Positions 5,594 to 10,941 of a stretch of DNA of 10,941 bases are shown in pieces. The DNA is taken from NCBI GenBank assembly GCA_944358375.1, contig CALVQT010000021.1, positions 1 to 10,941 on the forward strand, written 5' to 3'. This DNA is from an uncultured Bacilli bacterium (lineage in GTDB: Bacteria; Bacillota_I; Bacilli_A; RF39; UBA660). The notes below the pieces were generated by a model. It was given only the letters and a program-made list of their open reading frames with translations. It made no database searches and was not told the origin of the DNA. The first letter of the stretch is position 1, and each line of letters starts with the position of its first letter. The position numbers and the translations under genes are program-made.

Positions 5594-7118
5594 AAAATAT
5601 TATATAACGACACCAATATATTATCCATCAGCTAATTTTCATATTGGACATTGTTATACTACAATAATTGCTGATACAATTGCTAGATATAAAAGATTAA
5701 AAGGATATGATGTGTTTTTCCAAACCGGTACTGATGAACATGGACAAAAGATTGAAAAAAAAGCATTGGAAAAAGGTATTTCTCCAATAGAATATGTAAA
5801 TCCTATTATTGAAAACGCTAAAGATTTATGGAGTAAACTTGATATATCATATGATTATTTTATTAGAACAACAGATGACTATCATGTTAAAACAGTACAA
5901 AAGATATTTAAGAAAATGTATGATAAAGGTGATATATATAAAGGTGAATATAAAGGATTATATTGTACTCCATGTGAATCATTTTGGACTTCAAGTCAAT
6001 TAGATGAAGATGGTAAATGTCCAGATTGTCACAGAGATGTACAAGAGGTGAGTGAAGAAGCATATTTCTTTAGACTATCTAAATATCAAGATAAATTGGT
6101 TGAATTTTATGAAAAGAATCCTAATTTTATTTTACCATTAAGTAGAAAAAATGAGATGTTAAATAATTTTATTAAACCAGGATTAGAAGATTTATGTGTA
6201 TCACGAACATCATTTAAGTGGGGGATTCCTGTTGATTTTGATAATAAACATATTGTTTATGTATGGGTTGATGCATTAACAAATTATATTACATCTCTTG
6301 GATATTTAAGTGATAATGATGAATTATTTAAAAAATATTGGCCTGCAGATTTACATTTAGTTGGTAAAGAAATTGTAAGATTTCATACAATTGTTTGGCC
6401 ATGTATATTGATGAGTTTAGATTTACCATTACCTCATCAAGTATTTGGACATGGATGGTTAATAATTAATGGTGGTAAAATAAGTAAATCAATAGGTGGA
6501 TATAAGGATCCAAGAGAGTATATTAAAGAATATGGGGTTGATGCAGTTAGGTATTTTGTATTAAGAGAAGTTCCATTTGGAAATGATGGTAATTTTTCAG
6601 AAGAAGCATTAATTGTAAGAACTAATGCAGATTTAGTAAATACTCTTGGTAATTTAGTTAATAGAACGATTGCTATGAGTAAAAAATATTTTGATTCAAA
6701 AGTGGAAAATCCAAAAGTTTCAGATAGCATTGATGATATGATAATTAATTATGCTAAAATGTTGCCAAATTTAGTTGATAATAAAATGAATGGTCTTAAA
6801 ATTAATGAGGCACTTGAAGATATTTTTGAATTATTAAAAAGATGTAATAAGTACATTGATGAAACAACTCCTTGGATATTATCTAAAGATGAATCTAAAT
6901 ATGATAGATTAAAAACTGTTTTATATAATTTATTAGAGAGTATTAGAATATCAGCAATATTATTAAATCCTTTTATACCAACAACATCACAAAAAATATT
7001 TAATATGTTAAATACTAAAAAAACACAATATGAAACAATAGAATTTGGTAATTTAGAAACTGATATAATATTAAATGAAGCAGTTATTTTATTTCAAAGA
7101 ATAGAAGAAAATAAATAA
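5586..7118 (+). CDS. metG: Methionyl-tRNA synthetase
   Basis: Charges tRNA-Met with methionine in the cytoplasm, for both initiation and elongation. This is a class I synthetase of 510 residues. The HIGH motif is at 19-22, the zinc knuckle has two CxxC pairs (Cys127/130 and Cys145/148), the VWVDALTNYI block typical of MetRS is at 226-235, and the second signature reads KISKS at 298-302 in place of KMSKS. The alpha-helical anticodon-binding domain follows to the end. The C-terminal tRNA-binding (Trbp111-like) domain found in the roughly 650-residue Bacillus enzyme is absent, as in shorter family members. Start: ATG 5586 with GGGAG at 5572-5576, inside the dut 3' end (8-base overlap). Expression should follow tRNA-Met charging through the T-box. 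Trp codons are TGG, which supports the standard code. Confidence 0.97.
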   Translation: MNKKYYITTPIYYPSANFHIGHCYTTIIADTIARYKRLKGYDVFFQTGTDEHGQKIEKKALEKGISPIEYVNPIIENAKDLWSKLDISYDYFIRTTDDYHVKTVQKIFKKMYDKGDIYKGEYKGLYCTPCESFWTSSQLDEDGKCPDCHRDVQEVSEEAYFFRLSKYQDKLVEFYEKNPNFILPLSRKNEMLNNFIKPGLEDLCVSRTSFKWGIPVDFDNKHIVYVWVDALTNYITSLGYLSDNDELFKKYWPADLHLVGKEIVRFHTIVWPCILMSLDLPLPHQVFGHGWLIINGGKISKSIGGYKDPREYIKEYGVDAVRYFVLREVPFGNDGNFSEEALIVRTNADLVNTLGNLVNRTIAMSKKYFDSKVENPKVSDSIDDMIINYAKMLPNLVDNKMNGLKINEALEDIFELLKRCNKYIDETTPWILSKDESKYDRLKTVLYNLLESIRISAILLNPFIPTTSQKIFNMLNTKKTQYETIEFGNLETDIILNEAVILFQRIEENK

Positions 7119-7147
7119 GTAAATTTACTTTAAATTTACTTATTTTT
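7113..7147 (+). terminator. Terminator of dut-metG, overlapping the stop codon
   Basis: A 14-bp perfect stem, AAATAAGTAAATTT (7113-7126) with its complement at 7132-7145 and a five-base loop, runs into Ts at 7143-7147. It includes the TAA stop of metG. The 3' arm also holds part of the next gene's promoter. Confidence 0.85.
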
Positions 7148-7157
7148 ATTTTATAAT
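7129..7157 (+). promoter_or_regulatory. Promoter of the 7165 surface-protein gene
   Basis: TATAAT at 7152-7157 with TTTAAA at 7129-7134 and a 17-base spacer. The predicted start of transcription is about 7164, at or one base before the ATG at 7165. No ribosome-binding site is present before that ATG, so the mRNA may be leaderless. The -35 lies in the loop and 3' arm of the metG terminator. Confidence 0.55.
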
Positions 7158-7164
7158 ATATTTT

Positions 7165-8349
7165 ATGAAGAAAAGATGTAATTATATTATAGTAATAGTT
7201 TTATTTATATTAATAATGATACTTATTATATTATTTTTTATAAATAAATATGAAAAAATTGATTTAAAAAATAAAGCTAATTATATTTTAGAACAGATGT
7301 ATGTTTTGAAAAAAGGAAAATATAATTTTAATAATGGAATAATATACAATGATGATAATACATATGTTAAAGATAAATATGATATTAGTGGTAATGGAAG
7401 TATAGAAGTAGATAAATATGGTAATGTAAAGTTTTATATTGATACAAATAAATATTGTATAAGTAAAACTTCATTAGGAAACATTAATATAAGTAAAGGA
7501 AAGTGTAATGGTTTTAAAGAAATAAAAGTAGAATTTATTAGAAACAATAATATACTATCATTTATAACAAATATAAATAAAAGCGAGTATTTAATTTCAA
7601 ATAAAGATGATTTAAATGGTACTTGGATTGAAAATAACGAAGGTACTTTAGTATTAAATAGTTATACTCAAGGAGATAATTATATTTGGTTTAAAGATAG
7701 TTATGGTAATATTAGCGAACCAATTAAATTTAATGTTGATTGTTTAGATACAATTAGTAATAGTTATGATTCATCTGTATTTTATTGTAGTGGTTCTAAA
7801 GTAACTATTGATAATATTAAATGGATAGTTTTAAAAGATACAAATAATAAAATTACATTAATACAAGATAAATCAATAAAAGAAAAGTTATCTCATTGTA
7901 TTTTAAATAAAAATGGTGAATGTCAATTAACTAATTTAGATAATCAGTATATATGGGATAATTCATATATTAATTTATATTTGAATTTTGAATACATAAA
8001 TTCTTTATCTAATGAAACTAAAAATAATATTGTTGAAGAAGAGGTTTGTGTTGATAATAATTCAATATGTGGTAATGAAAAATGTATTGGATATACAAAA
8101 GAAGAGATTATAAACAATAATTATACTTGTAATAATTATAAGAAATATAAAATTAGATTAATCACATATGATGAATATAATAATTTATATAAAAAAATAA
8201 ATAAAAATATAATTGGTACTAATCTTTGGATATTAAATACATTTATGGATAATAAATCATCCATGATTGATATTAATAATGATGTATATATAAATGAAGA
8301 ATTAAGTGCGTATCATTATGTTAAACCAGTAATAACATTATTAAAGTAA
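7165..8349 (+). CDS. Cysteine-rich membrane-anchored surface protein with DUF6273-like C-terminal domain
   Basis: A 394-residue protein with a basic N-terminus and one hydrophobic segment (about 7-27), so it is probably anchored with the rest outside. About 33-115 resembles the body of pilin-like proteins (KANYILEQMYVLKKG, then GSIEVDKYGNVKFYID and KYCISK). About 117-192 looks like a small Ig-like beta domain ending GDNYIWFKDSYGNISEPIKF. From about 203 on, the pattern IKWIVLKDTNNKITLIQD, IWDNSYINLYLN, IRLITYDEYNNL and a final YVKPVITL fits DUF6273-type domains of gut Firmicutes. Ten cysteines lie outside the membrane segment (98, 114, 193, 208, 245, 253, 296, 302, 307, 322), an even number that would suit disulfides. 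No LPXTG motif is present. Function unknown; adhesion or sensing at the surface is inference. The start has no ribosome site but sits where transcription should begin. Confidence 0.8.
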   Translation: MKKRCNYIIVIVLFILIMILIILFFINKYEKIDLKNKANYILEQMYVLKKGKYNFNNGIIYNDDNTYVKDKYDISGNGSIEVDKYGNVKFYIDTNKYCISKTSLGNINISKGKCNGFKEIKVEFIRNNNILSFITNINKSEYLISNKDDLNGTWIENNEGTLVLNSYTQGDNYIWFKDSYGNISEPIKFNVDCLDTISNSYDSSVFYCSGSKVTIDNIKWIVLKDTNNKITLIQDKSIKEKLSHCILNKNGECQLTNLDNQYIWDNSYINLYLNFEYINSLSNETKNNIVEEEVCVDNNSICGNEKCIGYTKEEIINNNYTCNNYKKYKIRLITYDEYNNLYKKINKNIIGTNLWILNTFMDNKSSMIDINNDVYINEELSAYHYVKPVITLLK

Positions 8350-8370
8350 GTAGTAATTATAAAATAATAC

Positions 8371-8413
8371 TTGATTTTAAATATGTGATATGGTATAATA
8401 TTCGCCAAGGAGG
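8371..8413 (+). promoter_or_regulatory. Strong promoter and ribosome site of the 8421 gene
   Basis: TTGATT at 8371-8376, a 17-base spacer and an extended -10 TGGTATAAT at 8391-8399 predict a start near 8406. AAGGAGG at 8407-8413 lies 7 bases before ATG 8421, which makes 8421 the start; an in-frame ATG at 8385 overlaps the -10 region and cannot be in the transcript. The leader would be only about 15 bases. Confidence 0.8.
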
Positions 8414-8420
8414 GTTGGTT

Positions 8421-9083
8421 ATGATATATGATTTAAGTATGGAATTAAAAATGACTAAAATTTTTAAAAATGATATTTTAGGACTTAAAGAAATTTTTAA
8501 TGATACATCTTTTAAAATCTCAGGAGATAAGCAAGTTGAAGAAAGACATGGTAAAAGAGAGGTATATTTAAAAAAATATGATAAAAAAAATCCTAAAAAA
8601 GAATATTATTTTTATATCAATGGAACTGAATGTGTGAAAATAATTAATCATGATGAAAATGAAGAATATGCTGTATTGTTAAAAAATTCTAATTCATATC
8701 CTGGTGTATTTAAAATTCAAGCTGATGTGACAAATGAAAATGGAAAAATTTGTATCGATACTATGGATATTACTGATAATGGTATTAAATTAAAATTCAC
8801 ATATTATGATAATGAAGTTTTAAATGAATTACATCCATTTATAAAAAAGAAAGACTCTGCAATTACTTTAAATGCATATGAATATAAAGGAAGAGAAAGT
8901 CTTAATAGTTGTGATTTTAAACAATTAGCATTAGAATATGGAATATTACCAGATTCTGAAAAAGAAGTTCTTTTGACACCACAAGAAGGATTGGAATTTA
9001 TTAAAAATCTTATTATTAATCCTTGGGATGCATGTATTTCTTATAAAGAAAAAAATAAAAGTCTTAATATGACACAGTATTAA
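8421..9083 (+). CDS. Hypothetical protein, cytoplasmic, unrecognised
   Basis: A 220-residue soluble protein with no signal peptide or membrane segment; I do not recognise it. It is rich in Lys, Glu and Asn, with a basic patch (EERHGKREVYLKKYDKKNPK, about 38-57) followed by alternating beta-type stretches (EYYFYINGTECVKII, EYAVLLKN, GVFKIQADVT, GIKLKFTYYD). It ends in a helix-like tail (about 180-205) containing LTPQEGLEFIKNLIINPWD. No catalytic motif is obvious. It has its own strong promoter and a perfect ribosome site, so it is probably well expressed. It is followed by another single-gene unit with a very similar promoter and leader. There is no clear terminator between 9083 and the next promoter. 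Confidence 0.8.
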   Translation: MIYDLSMELKMTKIFKNDILGLKEIFNDTSFKISGDKQVEERHGKREVYLKKYDKKNPKKEYYFYINGTECVKIINHDENEEYAVLLKNSNSYPGVFKIQADVTNENGKICIDTMDITDNGIKLKFTYYDNEVLNELHPFIKKKDSAITLNAYEYKGRESLNSCDFKQLALEYGILPDSEKEVLLTPQEGLEFIKNLIINPWDACISYKEKNKSLNMTQY

Positions 9084-9112
9084 TTATTATACTATCTATA
9101 TAAGTTTACCTC

Positions 9113-9159
9113 TTGAATTTTTTTCTATAAATTGGTATTATAAATATGATACTAGGAGG
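9113..9159 (+). promoter_or_regulatory. Promoter and ribosome site of the 9167 gene
   Basis: TTGAAT at 9113-9118, a 17-base spacer and an extended -10 TGGTATTAT at 9133-9141 predict a start near 9148. GGAGG at 9155-9159 is 7 bases from ATG 9167. This selects 9167 over an in-frame ATG at 9146, which lies at about the transcription start. Confidence 0.75.
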
Positions 9160-9166
9160 GCTTGTG

Positions 9167-9739
9167 ATGGAAGAAGGAAAGGGTCAATCTGTGTTTTTAA
9201 TGGTAGTAGCAATTGCTACATTATTAGTAGCTATTGTTGGTGCTACATTTGCATGGTTTAGTATAAAGTTGTCAAATACGGATGATAAAGAAGAGATTAT
9301 AATAACAAAATCAACATTAGGGTCAGTTGTTTTTGAAAATGGCGATTCAATTGATACAAATACTTTATTAACAACTAAAAATATTACTAAGAATTTTAAA
9401 ATTTCCCAGACTAATAGAACGGCAACTGAGTTATTAAAATATAATATTAAATTAAATATTACTGAAAATACAATAAATACAGAAGAGCAAAATAATTTAT
9501 TAATACATACATTAACTGGTAAAGGAAACTCAAATGGAGGTACTCTTGCTAATTTGGAATTAAGTAATGTTCCTAATACAAGTATTATTATTGGTAGTGG
9601 TGTAATAGATGGATATGAAACCCATGATTACACTTATTCAGTTTCTTTGAATAATACAGTAAACCCATTATTATTACAGGGAAAAAAATTTGAAGCATAT
9701 ATAACAGTTGAGTTGGAAGAAACTCAAAGCGAAAAATAA
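9167..9739 (+). CDS. Small secreted/surface protein with SipW/TasA-type signal segment
   Basis: A 190-residue protein. Residues 9-27 are hydrophobic and lead into GATFAWFS (25-32), very like the cleavage region of SipW-dependent signal peptides (TasA, camelysin, CotN-like proteins), which end in an AYFSD-like motif. The mature part, about 33-185, is Thr/Asn/Ser-rich with alternating beta strands (ELLKYNIKLNITEN, HDYTYSVSLNNTV, KFEAYITVELEE), the general look of TasA-type fibre or envelope proteins. No cysteine and no LPXTG motif are present. No sipW-like signal peptidase gene lies in the window, so processing would depend on one elsewhere. The gene has its own promoter and is closed by a strong terminator. 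The fibre or biofilm role is inference from the signal type; a general surface protein is equally possible. Confidence 0.75.
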   Translation: MEEGKGQSVFLMVVAIATLLVAIVGATFAWFSIKLSNTDDKEEIIITKSTLGSVVFENGDSIDTNTLLTTKNITKNFKISQTNRTATELLKYNIKLNITENTINTEEQNNLLIHTLTGKGNSNGGTLANLELSNVPNTSIIIGSGVIDGYETHDYTYSVSLNNTVNPLLLQGKKFEAYITVELEETQSEK

Positions 9740-9763
9740 AAAGTGATAAAAGAAGTGATTTGA

Positions 9764-9801
9764 AAAAAATCTACACGAAATAAAAAGCGTGTAGATTTTT
9801 T
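9764..9801 (+). terminator. Strong terminator between the 9167 gene and the insertion sequence
   Basis: A perfect 14-bp stem, AAAAAATCTACACG (9764-9777) with CGTGTAGATTTTTT (9788-9801), and a ten-base loop. The A tract before and T tract after make it work in both directions, so it would also block readthrough into the transposase. Confidence 0.9.
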
Positions 9802-9833
9802 ATATGTTAAAATTAATATAAGGAGGATAAGTA

Positions 9834-10157
9834 ATGACAAGGGAATATAGGAATTTTACTAGAGAAGAAAAAATTAAAGCTGTAAAAATGGTTTTAATTG
9901 ATAAAAAATCTCAAAATGAAGTTGAAAGAATTGTTTTGGGCAAAAAGAAATGCACAGGTACAATTAATAGGTGGATTCGTGAATATATTCAGGAAGGCGA
10001 AGAAAATTGTTTTAAAAAGAAAAAAGGATTAAAAAAAATAGAAATAACTGAAGATAATGTGAGGTATGAAATACTAAAAAAATTCAACGCCTTCCTGGAA
10101 AAAGAAATACATACAAATTCCAATTTATTGAAAAATTCAAAGAACAATATCCAATAA
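9834..10157 (+). CDS. IS3-family transposase OrfA (DNA-binding part)
   Basis: A 107-residue protein, the usual size of IS3 OrfA. Residues about 8-55 are a helix-turn-helix region (REEKIKAVKMVLIDKKSQNEV, then TINRWIREYIQEG), which binds the ends of the element. A helical stretch (VRYEILKKFNAFLEKEI, about 76-92) probably serves oligomerisation. AAGGAGG at 9820-9826 lies 7 bases before the ATG, and TGTTAAAAT at 9805-9813 is a possible extended -10 with no good -35. The last 25 or so codons overlap the OrfB frame. A heptamer A AAA AAA at 10076-10082 in this frame allows a -1 slip into OrfB, giving the OrfAB transposase; OrfA alone normally acts as a regulator. Confidence 0.88.
   Translation: MTREYRNFTREEKIKAVKMVLIDKKSQNEVERIVLGKKKCTGTINRWIREYIQEGEENCFKKKKGLKKIEITEDNVRYEILKKFNAFLEKEIHTNSNLLKNSKNNIQ
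10059..10082 (+). other. Probable programmed -1 frameshift site
   Basis: Seven As at 10076-10082 are read A AAA AAA in the OrfA frame, a classic slippery heptamer. A GTGAGG sequence at 10059-10064 lies 11 bases upstream, the distance at which Shine-Dalgarno-like stimulators act in IS911 and dnaX. After slipping, the -1 frame is open to the window end. Confidence 0.7.
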
Positions 10158-10941
10158 ATATAATGTGTGAAGAACTAGAAATATCAAGAGATACTTATTA
10201 TAAATGGTTGAAAAGAAAAAATACTAAAAACAGATATGAATTAAATCATGAATCCTTAAAACCAATAATACAAAAATATTATGATTTATCAAATGGAACA
10301 GCCGGATATAGACAAATAAAAGAGCAAATTGAATATCATGAAGGAATAATAATTTCATATTATATGTCATTTTTAATCAAATGTTGCATAATGAAATTAC
10401 CTGAAATTCGAAAGAAAAAGAAAAATAAAGGTAAATATACAGTTACAACAAAAGAAGATGAAAGAAAATATACTTATCAAAATATAGCAGAAAATATTAA
10501 TATAGATGATATATACAAGGTAATATCAACAGATACAACAGAAGTAAAATTAGATGAAGATGGAAAACAAAATATTTCATTCTTTATTGATGCATATAGT
10601 ACAGAGATATTAGTATCATGTATTGGTAAATCATTAGATAATGATTTTATAGAATATAATTTAGATTTGTTAAAAAATAGTAATTATAAACTTAATGATG
10701 TAATATTACATTCTGATCGTGGAGGAATGTATAAAAGTGGAATATATAATACAAAAACCGCTGAAATGCATCTTATTCCAAGTATGTCTGCACCTTATAC
10801 ATGCACACATAATCCTTGGATAGAAACTCTCAACGGTCAATTTAAAGATTTCATCAAGAACAATTATCCCAAAAATCTTGATGAATTACAAATTGCTTTA
10901 AAACAATTTGTATATTATAATAATAACATAAAAATCAAAAA
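10082..10941 (+). CDS. IS3-family transposase OrfB, DDE catalytic part (3' end outside window)
   Basis: The -1 frame relative to OrfA is open from 10082 to the end of the window, about 286 codons. It begins after the slippery site and continues as KFQFIEKFKEQYPINIMCEE. A helix-turn-helix-like segment (ELEISRDTYYKWLKRK) and the HTH_21-type YDLSNGTAGYRQIKEQI follow. The rve/DDE integrase core has the catalytic triad: Asp in STDTTEV (codon 10532-10534), Asp in LHSDRGG (10715-10717) and Glu in WIETLNG (10823-10825). Exactly 35 residues separate the last two, the DD(35)E spacing of IS3. The usual DN before the Glu block is HN here (CTHNPWIE). If made alone, OrfB could start at ATG 10163, six bases after the OrfA stop. 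No inactivating change is seen in the visible part. Confidence 0.88.
   Translation, partial: MQRLPGKRNTYKFQFIEKFKEQYPINIMCEELEISRDTYYKWLKRKNTKNRYELNHESLKPIIQKYYDLSNGTAGYRQIKEQIEYHEGIIISYYMSFLIKCCIMKLPEIRKKKKNKGKYTVTTKEDERKYTYQNIAENINIDDIYKVISTDTTEVKLDEDGKQNISFFIDAYSTEILVSCIGKSLDNDFIEYNLDLLKNSNYKLNDVILHSDRGGMYKSGIYNTKTAEMHLIPSMSAPYTCTHNPWIETLNGQFKDFIKNNYPKNLDELQIALKQFVYYNNNIKIK

Larger units (their letters stand above)
9834..10941 (+). mobile_element. IS3-family insertion sequence, left part (right end outside window)
   Basis: Two overlapping frames encode an IS3-type transposase: a helix-turn-helix OrfA and a DDE OrfB that is still open at the window end. The left inverted repeat must lie between 9740 and 9834, but without the right end it cannot be fixed; IS3 elements usually begin with TG. 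The coordinates given are the minimum extent. The element lies downstream of a strong terminator and probably interrupts nothing on its left side. Confidence 0.88.

Noticed and set aside
5809..6003. 64-codon open frame on the + strand in another frame of metG
   Set aside because: Inside the conserved MetRS catalytic region including the zinc knuckle; no separate ribosome site.
6437..6730. 97-codon open frame on the - strand
   Set aside because: Antisense to metG across the KISKS region; a shadow frame.
9764..9801. Perfect inverted repeat considered as a transposon end or CRISPR-like repeat
   Set aside because: One hairpin with A and T tracts on either side, placed just after a stop codon, is an ordinary bidirectional terminator; there is no second spaced copy in the window.

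Overview
The window looks like chromosome from a very AT-rich, low-GC Gram-positive bacterium on the Mollicutes side of the Bacilli (RF39-like, Acholeplasma/Izemoplasma-like or Erysipelotrichia-like gut lineages). The reasons are extreme A/T codon use, a Met-specific T-box leader, good GGAGG ribosome sites and a shortened, mycoplasma-like 5S rRNA. UGA is a normal stop here: it ends the 3038-4609 gene in an ATGA overlap with the next gene, and tryptophan is encoded by TGG. This argues against true Mycoplasma/Spiroplasma code 4. The species assignment is inference.

Layout. 1-862: the 3' part of a 23S rRNA (half of domain V plus domain VI), a 5S rRNA that seems to have its own promoter, and a terminator. 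913-2217: a membrane-anchored M14 zinc carboxypeptidase with all catalytic residues. 2218-2757: a long stretch with no intact gene; its minus strand carries what looks like an eroded reading frame, followed by an AT repeat. 2758-4851: three overlapping genes in which two small acidic proteins flank a 523-residue protein with a coiled coil, hydrophobic segments and a Thr/Ser-rich repeat linker; this is the least explained module of the window. 4895-5084: a T-box leader with an AUG specifier, controlling an overlapping dUTPase-metG pair (5099-7118). 7165-9739: three single genes, each with its own promoter: a cysteine-rich surface protein ending in a DUF6273-like domain (possibly on a leaderless mRNA), an unrecognised 220-residue protein, and a small surface protein with a SipW/TasA-type signal segment. 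9834-10941: an IS3-family insertion sequence with orfA and orfB joined by a likely -1 frameshift; it runs off the end of the window.

How the genes work together. Only dut-metG and the 2758-4851 trio look like real operons. The carboxypeptidase, the 7165 protein and the 9167 protein are all predicted to sit on the outer face of the membrane, so much of the window is cell-surface biology beside a ribosomal operon. Recurrent promoters with an extended TGnTATAAT-like -10 and a 17-base spacer (5S, 8421, 9167) give a consistent picture of the housekeeping promoter in this organism.
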